Origin: CAVTBT01 sp963733065
GTDB lineage: Bacteria; Actinomycetota; Thermoleophilia; Gaiellales; Gaiellaceae
Assembly: GCA_963733065.1 (NCBI GenBank)
Contig: CAVTBT010000003.1
Location: forward strand, 310,001 to 374,000
Length of the DNA stretch: 64,000 bases
Direction: 5' to 3'
The notes under the pieces were generated by a model. That model was not told the origin of the DNA. It saw only the letters and a program-made list of their open reading frames with translations, and ran no database searches. This document shows positions 1-9,265 of the stretch, piece by piece; position 1 is the stretch's first letter, and every line of letters starts with the position of its first letter. The position numbers were made by a program, and so were the translations under genes.

Positions 1-2142
1 CTGAGCGCCGTTCACGAAATCGCCGAACTGCGCCTCCCAGAGCACGAGCGTGTCCGGCGCGGCGATCGAGTAGCCGTACTCGAAGCCGAGCGCCGCGTAC
101 TCGGAGAGCGGCGAGTTGTAGACCTCGAACGAGGCGGTCGCTCCCGGCAGGTGCTGCATCGGCGTCCACATCTCTCCGGAACCGGGGTCGTGGAGCACGA
201 GGTGCCGGTGCGAGAACGTGCCGCGCTCGGTGTCCTGGCCCGAGAGCCGGATCGGGATGCCGTCCTCGAGCAGGGACGCGAATGCGAGCGCCTCGGCCTG
301 GCCCCAGTCGATCCCTCCCTCGCGTACCGTCTCGAGGCGCCGCTCGAGCTGCTTCGCCAGCTTCGGGTGGGCGGCGAAGCCGTCCGGGAGCGCCAGCAGC
401 TGGTCGTTGAGGATCGTCAGACGGTCGGCGGGGACGGCCGTGTGCACCACGTCGCCCGTCGAGCGCGGCACGCGCTCGTCGGGCGTCTCGCCCTGCTCGA
501 GCGATGCCTTCAGCCGCTCGTGCGCGCTTCGCAGCTCCTGTTGCGCATCCTCGACGAGCGCGTTGGCACCCGCCTCGTCGATCAGCCGGTCGGCGATGAG
601 CCGCGCCGCGTACTGCTGGCGGGCGGTCGGCTGCTCGGCGATCTGCTCCACCATCAGGGGCTGCGTGTAGGCCGCCTCGTCCTGTTCGTTGTGGCCGAAC
701 CGGCGGTAGCCGACGAGGTCGACGACGACGTCGTGGCCGAACTCGCGCCGGTACGCCATCGCGAGGCGGATCGCGGCGACGGCGGCCTCCGGATCGTCGG
801 CGTTGACGTGGATGATCGGCACGTCGAAGCCCTTGGCCAGGTCGCTCGAGTAGCGCGTCGAGCGGCCTTCCATCGGGTCGGTCGTGAAGCCGACCTGGTT
901 GTTGCCGATCAGGTGCAGCGTGCCGCCGGTCGAGTAGCCCTCGAGGTTCTGCAGGTTGAAGGTCTCGGCCACGACGCCCTGCCCGGCGAACGACGCGTCG
1001 CCGTGGATGAGGATCGGCGTGGCGACGGACGGGTCGTGGATGCCGCAGCCAGAGCTGCGGTCGGTCTGCTCGGCCCGCGCACGGCCTTCGACAACCGGGT
1101 CGACTGCCTCCAGGTGGCTCGGGTTCGCGGCGACGGTGACCTCGATCTCGCCGGCGTCGGTGCGGCGAGTCCCGGTCGCGTCGAGGTGGTACTTCACGTC
1201 GCCCGAGCCGCCCTCCGGGTCGGCGACGATCGCGTCGTACGAGCGCTCACCCTCGAACTCCCGCAGGATCGACTCGTACGAGCGGCCGACGACGTGCGTC
1301 AGCACGTTCAGCCGGCCGCGGTGCGCCATCCCGATGACGACCTCGTGCGCGCCCTCCTCGACGGCGAGCTCGATCGCCTCGTCGAGCATCGGCACCATCA
1401 CGTCGAGGCCCTCGAGCGAGAACTGCTTCTGCCCGAGGAACGCGCGGCGGAGGTACTGCTCGAAGCCCTCCACCTGCGAGAGGCGCCGCAGGAGCGCCGT
1501 CCGGGCCTCGGGCTCGAGCGGCTGGCGAAAGCGTCCCGACTCGATCGCCTCGCGCAGCCAGACGCGCTCGCCGTGGTCGGTGATGTGCTCGATCTCGTAG
1601 GCGATCGTCCCGCAGTAGACCTCGCGCAAGGCCGGCAGGGCCTCCCGCAGCGTCGCGCCGGGCACGTGCAGGCGGAGCACGGACGCCGGGATCTGCGCCT
1701 GCAGCTCGGGCGTGAGCGGCGGGATCATCCGCGTCTCGTCGAGCGCCGGATCGCCCGGCGGCTCGGAGCCGAGTGGGTCGAGCCGGGCCGTGAGGTGGCC
1801 GTGGGTGCGGTGGGCCTTCACGACGGAGGTCGCGGCCGCGACGGCGGCGAGCATGGTGTCGTCCGCGACCGGCGGCCGCTCCGGCGGCGCGTGCGCCGGC
1901 GCCGGCGGCGGAGCGGTCCCGGCGCCGTTCGTCGGCGGCGCCGCGGCATCGGCCCGCGACCCGTTGCCGGCCGCCTCGAGCAGGCGCTGGAGCCCTGGAT
2001 GGTGCTCGAGCAGCTCGGCCGCGCCGCCCTGTTCGAACAGCTCGCGCCACTCGGGCGGCACGGCGTCCGGGTTCTCGAGGTAGTCCTCGAGCAGAAGGCT
2101 CGCGTAGCCCGCGTTCAGGCCGTCGACGTCGCGCGGAGGCAC
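1..2142 (-). CDS. sucA: 2-oxoglutarate dehydrogenase E1 component, partial (3' end off the window)
   Basis: Thiamine-dependent E1 that decarboxylates 2-oxoglutarate in the TCA cycle. 714 codons read without a break from a GTG at 2142 to base 1, so roughly the last 200 residues of a ~930-residue enzyme are missing. An E1o-type N-terminal peptide (DYLENPDAVPPEWRELF) is followed by a Pro/Ala linker and the thiamine-binding half with IGMAHRGRLNVL near residue 272, HGDASFAGQGVV, and NNQVGFTT. No lipoyl or E2-like acyltransferase domain is seen near the N-terminus, which argues against the mycobacterial Kgd fusion. AGGGGA precedes the GTG. The gene starts 7 bases after the stop of the preceding small membrane gene, suggesting one transcript with it. 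Confidence 0.88.
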   Translation of the reverse strand, partial: MPPRDVDGLNAGYASLLLEDYLENPDAVPPEWRELFEQGGAAELLEHHPGLQRLLEAAGNGSRADAAAPPTNGAGTAPPPAPAHAPPERPPVADDTMLAAVAAATSVVKAHRTHGHLTARLDPLGSEPPGDPALDETRMIPPLTPELQAQIPASVLRLHVPGATLREALPALREVYCGTIAYEIEHITDHGERVWLREAIESGRFRQPLEPEARTALLRRLSQVEGFEQYLRRAFLGQKQFSLEGLDVMVPMLDEAIELAVEEGAHEVVIGMAHRGRLNVLTHVVGRSYESILREFEGERSYDAIVADPEGGSGDVKYHLDATGTRRTDAGEIEVTVAANPSHLEAVDPVVEGRARAEQTDRSSGCGIHDPSVATPILIHGDASFAGQGVVAETFNLQNLEGYSTGGTLHLIGNNQVGFTTDPMEGRSTRYSSDLAKGFDVPIIHVNADDPEAAVAAIRLAMAYRREFGHDVVVDLVGYRRFGHNEQDEAAYTQPLMVEQIAEQPTARQQYAARLIADRLIDEAGANALVEDAQQELRSAHERLKASLEQGETPDERVPRSTGDVVHTAVPADRLTILNDQLLALPDGFAAHPKLAKQLERRLETVREGGIDWGQAEALAFASLLEDGIPIRLSGQDTERGTFSHRHLVLHDPGSGEMWTPMQHLPGATASFEVYNSPLSEYAALGFEYGYSIAAPDTLVLWEAQFGDFVNGAQ

Positions 2143-2149
2143 GGTTCCC

Positions 2150-2410
2150 CTAGTAGAGCGGGTTCTCGGTGACGATCGCCACGGTCATCCCGAGCAGCCA
2201 CCACACGATGCTCAGCCACACAGCCCAGGTGGCGAGCGTGCGGTGGCGGTCGGTCATGCGCACGGCGACGAGGGCCATGACGACCGCGATCGGAATGATG
2301 CGGACCGGCGTCTGCACCACCCCGAGCGCCCCGAAGAAGATCGACGCAGCCGCGAGCAGGCCGCCGATCGCGTCGGCCGAACTCTGGCGGGGCTCGGGGA
2401 CGGCGCTCAC
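2150..2410 (-). CDS. small three-helix membrane protein, unknown function
   Basis: 86-residue hydrophobic protein that I do not recognise. Three likely membrane segments lie at about residues 13-32, 36-52 and 59-80, the last rich in Trp (WAVWLSIVWWLLG). The GTG at 2410 was chosen because it overlaps the stop of the upstream gene as GTGA, and because longer readings add only a low-complexity Arg/Pro stretch. It lies between another small membrane protein and sucA on the same strand, with 7 bases to sucA. Co-transcription is likely; a link to the dehydrogenase complex is not shown. Confidence 0.6.
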   Translation of the reverse strand: MSAVPEPRQSSADAIGGLLAAASIFFGALGVVQTPVRIIPIAVVMALVAVRMTDRHRTLATWAVWLSIVWWLLGMTVAIVTENPLY

Positions 2411-2670
2411 CGGCGCTCCGGGGCGCGTGCGTAGGCCGTGCGGGCCGGCCCACGGCCGGGACGGCGACGTGGGCCACGTCCGCCGACGAGCCGCGCACGG
2501 CGCCGGTCTCGCCAGCTGCAGCCCTCCGGGTCGGTCGGGCTCACGCGCGCGACGAGCGCCGCGCCCGCCTCGGGACGCGGCTCGGCCCTGATCGCCCACC
2601 AGACGACCACGCACAGGTACACGATCGGAATCTTCAGCACGACGAGCAGGAAGACGGCCTCCCAGACCAT
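2407..2670 (-). CDS. small single-helix membrane protein with basic tail, unknown function
   Basis: 87 residues from an ATG at 2670. The N-terminus (MVWEAVFLLVVLKIPIVYLC) forms one membrane helix ending near WWAIR, followed by a cytosolic-type tail rich in Arg, Gly and Pro. Its stop overlaps the start of the next gene by four bases (GTGA). It is divergent from the sigma factor gene, with 81 bases between the two starts that must hold both promoters. No family was recognised. Confidence 0.55.
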   Translation of the reverse strand: MVWEAVFLLVVLKIPIVYLCVVVWWAIRAEPRPEAGAALVARVSPTDPEGCSWRDRRRARLVGGRGPRRRPGRGPARTAYARAPERR

Positions 2671-2751
2671 GCTTCGCCGAGTGTACGCGATGGCCTTCCC
2701 GAGACGCCGACGCCGGGTTACCCTCGTCATGGACATGGGAATGGCCACGCC

Positions 2752-3792
2752 GTGACCGTCGACGCGCTCAAGCCCCTGCTCGAGGCAGGCGAGGAGGCCG
2801 GCTGCGTCAACATGTCCGAGTTCAGCCAGCTGATCCAGGAGCTCGACCTCGACGACGACGAGCTCGAGCGGATCTACGCGGAGCTCGAGGAACGGCACAT
2901 CACGCTGACCGACGACTGCAGCCGGCAGACCGACGACGACGCCACGTACGTCAACGGCGATCTCGCGCAGGCGACCACCGATTCCTTGCAGCTGTTCCTG
3001 AACGAGGCCGGCCGGTACCCGTTGTTGACGGCGGCCGAGGAGGTCGAGCTGGCCAAGCTCGTCGAGCGGGGTGATGCGGCCGCGAAGGACCGGATGATCA
3101 ACTCGAACCTGCGGCTCGTCGTGTCGATCGCCAAGCGCTACCAGGGTCACGGGCTGTCGCTGCTCGACCTCATCCAGGAGGGCGTGATCGGCCTGATCCG
3201 GGCGGTCGAGAAATTCGACTGGCGCCGCGGCTTCAAGTTCTCGACCTATGCGACCTGGTGGATCCGGCAGGCCGTCCAGCGCGGCGTTGCGAACAAGTCG
3301 CGCACGATCCGGATCCCGGTGCACATCGCCGAGCGCGAGCAGCGGATCGGCCGCGCCGAGCGGGAGTTCGTCGCCAGGCTCGGCCGCCCGCCGACCGACG
3401 ACGAGCTGGCCGAGGCCGCGAAGCTCTCGCTCAAACACCTCCACGAGGTGCGCTCCGCGGCCCGGGCCGTCACCAGCCTCGACAAGCCGCTCGGCGAGGA
3501 CAACGACGCGTCGATCGGAGACCTCATGCCGACCGACCACCAGTCGATCGAGGAAGAGGTGCAAGTCAGTCTCGCCGAGGCGACGCTGCACGCCGCCGTC
3601 GACAGCCTCCCCGACCGCGAGGCCTCGGTCCTGCGCATGCGCTACGGCCTGACGGGCGGGGAGCCGAAGTCGCTCGAGGAGATCGGGCGGACGCTCGGAC
3701 TGACGCGCGAGCGGGTGCGCCAGATCGAGGCGCAGGCCCTGCAGCGGCTGGCCGTTTCGCGCGAGATCGAGGCGCTCCGCAGCGCCGCCTAG
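2752..3792 (+). CDS. rpoD: RNA polymerase primary-type sigma factor (RpoD/SigA)
   Basis: 346-residue sigma-70 protein directing core RNA polymerase to promoters. A short region 1.1-like N-terminal domain (residues ~1-55) precedes region 1.2 (DSLQLFLNEAGRYPLL) and region 2 with LRLVVSIAKRY, LDLIQEGVIGLIRAV and the -10/melting segment TYATWWIRQA. Region 3 follows, and region 4 ends in a helix-turn-helix with LTRERVRQIE. The region 1.1-like domain and complete set of regions favour the primary factor over a group 2 paralogue, but no second rpoD can be seen here to compare. GTG start at 2752; no strong Shine-Dalgarno is visible. Confidence 0.88.
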   Translation: MTVDALKPLLEAGEEAGCVNMSEFSQLIQELDLDDDELERIYAELEERHITLTDDCSRQTDDDATYVNGDLAQATTDSLQLFLNEAGRYPLLTAAEEVELAKLVERGDAAAKDRMINSNLRLVVSIAKRYQGHGLSLLDLIQEGVIGLIRAVEKFDWRRGFKFSTYATWWIRQAVQRGVANKSRTIRIPVHIAEREQRIGRAEREFVARLGRPPTDDELAEAAKLSLKHLHEVRSAARAVTSLDKPLGEDNDASIGDLMPTDHQSIEEEVQVSLAEATLHAAVDSLPDREASVLRMRYGLTGGEPKSLEEIGRTLGLTRERVRQIEAQALQRLAVSREIEALRSAA

Positions 3793-3867
3793 CCGCCGTC
3801 TTCTTTTACATCCTCCGTACGACCGCTTCGCTACGGTGGCCGGCGACTTGCGACCGGACAAAGGAGC

Positions 3868-5280
3868 ATGCCCGTGAGGAGACTCGCTCGCCTGACGGCG
3901 GTCGCCTGCTTCGCCGCGCTCGCCGCGGTGCCGCTGGGCGCAGCCGCCGACCGTATGTGGATCGGCTTCCACGACGATCCCAGCTTCCGCTGGGAGGCCG
4001 ACCGCACCTCGATGCTCGACCGCGCCAGGGCCGCGAACGCAACGATGTTCAGAGCGGTCGTGACGTGGTCCGACGTGGCCAAGACCAGGCCTCGAAACGC
4101 GGCGAATCCGTTCGATCCGGCGTACCGGCTCGACGACGTCGATCAGCTGATCCGCGACGCACAGGCGCGCGGGATGGAGGTGCTCCTCACCATCTGGGGC
4201 ACCCCGCGCTGGGCCAACGGCAACAAGGGCCCGGCATACATGCCGAAGAACCTCAACGATCTCCGGAACTTCTCGCGGGCGCTCTCGCAGCGCTACTCGG
4301 GCCGCAATCCCGGGTACCCGTTCGTCCGCTTCTGGTCGGTCTGGAACGAGTCCAACCTCCAGCTCTTCCTGGCGCCGCAGTTCGACTCGAAGGGCCGCTC
4401 GGTCGGGCCGCAGAACTACGCCAAGCTGTACGCCGCCGCATACGCCGGCATCAAGGCCGGGAACTCGAGGGCGCAGGTGGGAATCGGCGAGACGTCGTCC
4501 GCCGGCCGGGACAAGCCACTCGCAGGCAAGTCGGGCACCCACTCGCCCGGCCGCTTCGCACAGCTCGTCGCACAGGCCAACCCGCGCCTCAAGTTCGACG
4601 CCTGGGCGCACCATCCGTATCCGGTGCCGGTGAAGATGAAGCCGACGCAGAAGGTGCGCTGGCCGAACGTCTCGCTCGCGTCGCTGCCGCAGTTCGAGAA
4701 GTCGCTCGACACGTGGTTCAAGCGCAAGGGCATCCCGATCTGGATCACGGAGTACGGGCACGAGACCCGGCCCGGCGAGCCGGCGGGCGTCACGGAGGCC
4801 CAGCAGGCCGTCTACATCAAGCAGGCGATCGCCATGGCGCGGAAGGACCAACGCGTCCAGATGTTCGTCTGGTTCGTGTTCCAGGACACGCGGACGAGCC
4901 TCTGGCAGAGCGGTCTCTACCGCCTGAGCGGAGCGGCAAAGCCCGGGCGGGCCGCCTTCGCCGGCTCCGCCAAGCCGCTCGATGCGCGAAACAGCATCGT
5001 GAGCGCCAAGGCCGGAACGCGGCCGATCGTCGGCGTCTCGGTGCGTGAGTTCGCAGCGACGAACAAGCCGGGCGCGAAGATCGGCGTGACCTACCGCGTC
5101 GCCCAGGGGCGCACCACCTACGCGATCAAGCAGCCGCAGACCGCCCTCGGCATCGACGGCTGGATCCGCTTCCGGGTCGACTTCCCGGTGCGCAAGGGCG
5201 CGACGTACACGATGACCGTCGACGCGAACGACGTGCACGGCGGCACCGTCCGCCGCACGCTGACGCTGAAGGGCATCTAG
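3868..5280 (+). CDS. secreted glycoside hydrolase, clan GH-A TIM barrel
   Basis: 470 residues with an N-terminal signal peptide (basic MPVRRLAR, hydrophobic core, cleavage near GAAA|DR). The body reads as a retaining TIM-barrel glycosidase. WNESN supplies the likely acid/base Glu161 and WITEYGHET the likely nucleophile Glu295, in the order and spacing of clan GH-A families such as GH5 and GH39. A His-rich strand (AWAHHPYP, ~residue 248) fits the active site. The last ~100 residues resemble a beta-sandwich appendix. Substrate cannot be assigned. An ATG at 3868 and a GTG two codons later are both possible starts. A strong terminator follows, so it is probably monocistronic. Confidence 0.75.
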   Translation: MPVRRLARLTAVACFAALAAVPLGAAADRMWIGFHDDPSFRWEADRTSMLDRARAANATMFRAVVTWSDVAKTRPRNAANPFDPAYRLDDVDQLIRDAQARGMEVLLTIWGTPRWANGNKGPAYMPKNLNDLRNFSRALSQRYSGRNPGYPFVRFWSVWNESNLQLFLAPQFDSKGRSVGPQNYAKLYAAAYAGIKAGNSRAQVGIGETSSAGRDKPLAGKSGTHSPGRFAQLVAQANPRLKFDAWAHHPYPVPVKMKPTQKVRWPNVSLASLPQFEKSLDTWFKRKGIPIWITEYGHETRPGEPAGVTEAQQAVYIKQAIAMARKDQRVQMFVWFVFQDTRTSLWQSGLYRLSGAAKPGRAAFAGSAKPLDARNSIVSAKAGTRPIVGVSVREFAATNKPGAKIGVTYRVAQGRTTYAIKQPQTALGIDGWIRFRVDFPVRKGATYTMTVDANDVHGGTVRRTLTLKGI

Positions 5281-5293
5281 CCGGGGCAGCCTC

Positions 5294-5330
5294 GGGGTGC
5301 CCGCACGCTGCGGGCACCCCCTTCGTTTTT
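5294..5330 (+). terminator. intrinsic terminator after the glycosidase gene
   Basis: Perfect 12-bp stem (GGGGTGCCCGCA, loop CGC, TGCGGGCACCCC) followed by CTTCGTTTTT. It lies 13 bases after the stop at 5280. It is the only hairpin noted in the window with a proper T tract. Confidence 0.9.
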
Positions 5331-5351
5331 CACGCACGCGGCCGGGGAACG

Positions 5352-6119
5352 GTGTCTGCCGTGCGAACGATGTTCTGGCTCTACGTGGCCGTCATCGTGG
5401 TGGGGCTCGCCGGCGCCATCGTCTATCGGGCTGACGGGATGAACGCGCGACGCTGGCTGTTCGAGAACGCCCTGTCGATCGTCTTCGGGCTCCTCTTCCT
5501 CGTCACGCTGGCCGGCCAGTCACTCGCCGGCCAGCATGCGTTCAACGATCAGCAGCGGGCACACGACGGTGCACCGGTCGGGTGGCTCGACTACGTGACG
5601 TCCGCGGAGTTCGGCCAGGCCGTGATGGAGAACTGGCAGTCCGAGTTCATGCAGTTCTCGGCCTTCATCCTCGCGACGGTCTGGCTCGTGCAGAAGGGAT
5701 CGAACGAGTCGAAGCGACCCGAGGACGCCGGGCGCGAGACGGATCGGATGCAGCGGGTCGGCAGCCATGCGCCCGCCCGCGCTCCACGCTGGGCGACGAT
5801 CGGAGGCTGGCGCCGCCGCCTCTTCGAGAACTCGTTGCTGCTCGTGATGCTCGCGATCTTCCTGTTCTCGTGGTTCGCCCAGTCACTCACCGGCTGGCGC
5901 GGCTACGACGCGGAGCAGCGCGAGCACGGAGAGGCGACCGTCGGCTGGGCGGGGTACGTGGTGAAGCCCGACTTCTGGGAGCGGACGCTGCAGAACTGGC
6001 AGTCGGAGTTTCTCGCCGTCGGCACGCTGGCCGTGTTCACGATCTACCTCCGTCAGCGCGGCTCCTCCGAGTCCAAGCCCGTGGGGGCGCCGCACGACGA
6101 GACCGGGAGCTCGGGCTAG
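5352..6119 (+). CDS. DUF6766 family membrane protein with internal duplication
   Basis: 255 residues built from two copies of a DUF6766 unit. Each copy has RRWLFEN or RRLFENS, one hydrophobic helix, a QSLAG or QSLTG motif, an acidic QQRAHD or EQREHG segment, VGW..Y, NWQSEF, a second helix, and ends at GSNESK or GSSESK. The single-copy family is about half to two thirds of this length, so this looks like a tandem gene fusion. An extra N-terminal helix precedes copy one. Function is unknown; it is an integral membrane protein. The start at GTG 5352 is uncertain because GTG 5361 and ATG 5370 are in frame. The stop overlaps the convergent next gene by three bases. Confidence 0.75.
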   Translation: MSAVRTMFWLYVAVIVVGLAGAIVYRADGMNARRWLFENALSIVFGLLFLVTLAGQSLAGQHAFNDQQRAHDGAPVGWLDYVTSAEFGQAVMENWQSEFMQFSAFILATVWLVQKGSNESKRPEDAGRETDRMQRVGSHAPARAPRWATIGGWRRRLFENSLLLVMLAIFLFSWFAQSLTGWRGYDAEQREHGEATVGWAGYVVKPDFWERTLQNWQSEFLAVGTLAVFTIYLRQRGSSESKPVGAPHDETGSSG

Positions 6120-6866
6120 GCGAAGCCGCCGATCGGCGGTCGCGCGGCGACCTGCTCGAGGGAGGTCACGCGGCCGCGCCAGTAGACGAACCGGCCGTCG
6201 GGCAGGTCCCACCAGACCTCGGCGGCGGTCGGCAGCGCAGCCCCGCGATCGTGGCGAACTCGCCGAGGTCGCCGCCCCAGAGCCGGGGCACGAACGTCCT
6301 CCCGGTTGGGTACGGCCGCGAGCCGATCGCTCGGACGACGTCGCCGGCGTCGTCGAAGGTCCAGTACACCGCGGCGCGGCTCGGGCCGATGCGTGCCGAC
6401 ACCTCGACCGTGCGCTCGTCGACCTCGCACCATTCCAGGTGCGGGTTGTCGGCGATCGCATGGGGCACCCATGGAAGCTCCGCCAGGTACCGCATCGCCT
6501 GCCCGACCGTCAGCTCCGGCCCCGTCTTCGTCCGCAGAGGAATGCCGAGCGCCGAGACGCGCAGTCGGCCTTTGGCGCCCTCGAGCTCGTCGGCGACGGC
6601 GAGCCCGAGTGGCCCCGCGATCGGGAAGCGCGCCCGCCACCAGAAGGCGAGCCGGTCGACGGACAGCTCCTCCGTCGCCTCGAACCGCAGCGCCCGGGCG
6701 CCGGGCCGACTCCACATGACGCCGACCTGCCTCAGGCGCACGGCCGCCGGCGCCACCGCGTCGCGCGCGAACGAGCGACCAGATACTCCTCGACGAGATC
6801 GGGAAGCCGCGAGCTCGCGAACCGGGTGCGCGGGGCGTCGACGGGCGGATGGACATGTGCGGTCAC
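6116..6866 (-). CDS. DUF6544-like protein, two frame breaks
   Basis: About 250 residues once two breaks are bridged, one near 6770 in a CG repeat and one near 6240 where a C seems to be missing. Visible parts in order: an N-terminal DLVEEYLVARS helix; LRQVGVMWSRPGARALRF; FWWRARFPIAGPLGLAVAD; GQAMRYLAELPWVPHAI; FDDAGDVVRAIGSRPYP; and RLPTAAEVWWDLPDGRFVYW after restoration. This series resembles the DUF6544 family, whose function is unknown. The GTG at 6866 is the best start. It is convergent with the DUF6766 gene and divergent from the histidine kinase gene. Confidence 0.55.
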
Positions 6867-6982
6867 CGCGTACCTGCTCCCACCGTGGCGCGCAACGACG
6901 CCGGGCCGATTCGGGCGGCGCACGGATTCCAGTTCGGTACTTCTCCGCAGAGGCGCCGCGGGCGCGCGGCGATAATCGCTCC

Positions 6983-8612
6983 GTGCCCGAGACCGACCGC
7001 CTGCGAGGGCTCGTCGCTGCCGGCATCGCCCTCAGCTCCGAGCTGTCGCTCGACGACCTGCTGCAGAAGCTCGTCGAGACCGCCGCCTCGCTGACGGAGG
7101 CCCGGTATGCGGCGCTCGGAGTCATCAACGAGGCCGGGACCGAGCTCGAGCGCTTCGTGCACACCGGCATCGACGAAGAGACGGTGGACAGGATCGGGGA
7201 GCTCCCGCAGGGGCGGGGCATCCTCGGCGCCCTGATCAGCGACGCGCGCTCGCTCCGTCTCGAATCGATCGCCGACGACCCGCGCTCGGTCGGCTTCCCT
7301 CCTCACCACCCGCCGATGCGCGGCTTCCTCGGGGTGCCGATCCTGCTGCGCGGGCGCGCCTTCGGCAACCTCTACCTCACGGAGCGGCGCACGGGCTCGT
7401 TCACGGCGGGCGATCAGGAGCTCGTCGAGACGCTGGCGAGCCAGGCGGCCGTGGCGATCGAGAACGCCCGCCTGTACGAGGCGGCGACGTCGTGGTCCGA
7501 GCAGCTCGAGGCGCTCAACGAGGTGGGAACGGCGCTCGCCAGCGAGATCGAGCTCGCACCGCTGCTGAACCTCATCGCACGCCGCGTCGGCGGCCTGATC
7601 GACGCCCGCCTCGTCACGATCGCGCTGCCGACGGCAGACGGAACGCTCCGCATCGAGGCAGCCGGCGGGCGACCATGCCGCCGAGATCGTCGGCATGCTC
7701 CTCGAGCGGAAGGGGTCGAAGAGCGGTCGCGTGCTCGAGCGCGGCCGCGCCGAGCGGGTCGACCGGCTCGCGGACGATCCCGAGGTCGACGCGGACGCGG
7801 CCGCTCGGCTCGGTGCCACGAGCGGGCTGTACGTGCCGCTCGTGGCGGGCGGCCGGACGATCGGCGTCATCGTCGCCCACGACAAGGAGGCGGCGATCCA
7901 CGCTTCACGGACGACGACCTGCGCCTGGCGGAGACGTTCGCGCCTCGCGCGGCGGTTGCCGTCGACCTGTCCGCCCGGGTGGCCGGGGACGCACTCCGAC
8001 GGGTCGTCGAGGCCCAGGAGCTCGAGCGGCGCCGGCTCGCGCGCGAGCTGCACGACCAGACCGGCCAGGAGCTGACGTCGGTGCTGCTCGGGCTGAAGGC
8101 GGTCGAGGAGGCCGGCACCGACGCCGAGCGGGCGGAGGCGCTCGCGTCGGTTCGCGAGCAGGTGGTCGAGACGCTTGCACGACGTGCGGCGCCTGGCCGT
8201 CGAGCTGCGGCCGAAGGCCCTCGACGACTTCGGGCTGGTGGCGGCCCTGGAGCGGCTGTGCGACACGTTCGCCGAGCAGACCGGCATGCGGGTCGACCTC
8301 GAGGCGCACGTCGGCGACCGGCTGCCACGGCGACGTCGAGACTGCGCTCTACCGCATCGTCCAGGAGGCGCTCACGAACGTCGTCAAGCACGCGCAGGCG
8401 AGCTGCCGTGAGCATCGTCCTCGCCCGCAGCGGCCGCGCGGTCACGGCGGTGATCGAGGACGACGGCCGCGGCTTCGCACGCGACGAGAGCAGGCGAGGG
8501 CGTCGGCCTGGTCGGGATCGGCGAGCGCCTGGCGCTGCTGGGCGGCAGGCTGAAGATCGAGTCGAGCCCCGGCGCAGGTGCGACGATTGTCGCCGAGGTG
8601 CCGCTGCGATGA
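6983..8612 (+). CDS. GAF-domain sensor histidine kinase (NarX/DevS-like), six frame breaks
   Basis: Two-component sensor of the HisKA_3 class, about 540 residues when repaired. Order: GAF domain 1 (SLDDLLQKLVETAASLTEAR to AVAIENARLYE), GAF domain 2 (from EIELAPLLNLIARR), dimerisation helix with the phospho-acceptor His in RRLARELHDQTGQEL, then the ATPase domain with N box (YRIVQEALTNVVKHA), G1 (EDDGRGF) and G2 (GVGLVGIGERLALLGG). There is no membrane segment, so sensing is cytosolic. Frame breaks lie near 7665, 7895, 8172, 8322, 8405 and 8490. Five are repaired by deleting one base and one by adding a G. The stop overlaps the regulator start as ATGA, supporting a two-gene operon. Start GTG 6983. 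Confidence 0.8.
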
Positions 8613-9265
8613 GCGACGACGCGATCCGGGTGCTGATCGTCGACGACCACGCCGTCGTCCGGAGCGGCCTGCGCAAGGTGCTCGAGTCCGAGGCCGACAT
8701 CGAGGTCGTGGGCGAGGCCGGCGATGCCCGCAACGCGGTCTTCCAGACGCGCGCGACGAAGCCGGACGTGATCCTGATGGACGTCGTGATGCCCGGGAAG
8801 ACCGGCATCGAGGCGATCGCCGACGTCCTGCACGACGCACCCGAGGCGAGCGTGCTGATCCTGTCCATGCAGGACGACCCCCGCTACGTCCGCGAGGCCT
8901 TCGAGGCGGGCGCCTCCGGCTACGTGCTGAAGGAGGCGGCCGACACGGACGTCGTCGCCGCCGTCCGCGACGTCGCCGCCGGCGGGCACTACGTGCACCC
9001 GGCACTCGGCGCACGCATGGTCGCCGCCGAGGCGGCGGAGCGGCGGCGCGCAGAGGAGGACCCGCTGTCCGACCGCGAGCGCGACGTCCTGCGCCTCCTC
9101 GCCCTGGGGCACACGAACCAGGAGATCGCGGGCAAGCTCTACATCTCGGTGCGCACGGCCGAGACGCACCGCGCGCACATCATGCAGAAACTCCGCATCT
9201 CGACCCGCGCCGAGCTCGTCCGCTACGCGCTCAAGCAGGGGCTGCTCGAGACGGACGGCGACTAG
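8609..9265 (+). CDS. LuxR/NarL-family response regulator
   Basis: 218 residues. The receiver domain has the acidic pair in LIVDDH, phospho-acceptor Asp58 (ILMDVVMPG), the switch Ser in LILSMQD and Lys in YVLKEAA. After a short linker, residues ~150-212 form a LuxR helix-turn-helix (LSDRERDVLRLLALGHTNQE, then SVRTAETHRAHI). It is coupled to the upstream kinase by an ATGA overlap. The family usually activates or represses transcription when phosphorylated; targets are unknown, though a GAF-sensor partner suggests redox, gas or small-molecule input. The stop overlaps the convergent universal stress gene. Confidence 0.92.
   Translation: MSDDAIRVLIVDDHAVVRSGLRKVLESEADIEVVGEAGDARNAVFQTRATKPDVILMDVVMPGKTGIEAIADVLHDAPEASVLILSMQDDPRYVREAFEAGASGYVLKEAADTDVVAAVRDVAAGGHYVHPALGARMVAAEAAERRRAEEDPLSDRERDVLRLLALGHTNQEIAGKLYISVRTAETHRAHIMQKLRISTRAELVRYALKQGLLETDGD

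Noticed and set aside
151..2172. 673-codon open reading on the plus strand opposite sucA
   Set aside because: Arg/Val/Leu-rich translation without any motif. The opposite strand encodes sucA continuously.
3805..3837. TTTACA and TACGGT before the glycosidase gene
   Set aside because: The spacer of 21 bases is too long; a promoter here is likely but these hexamers are not convincing.
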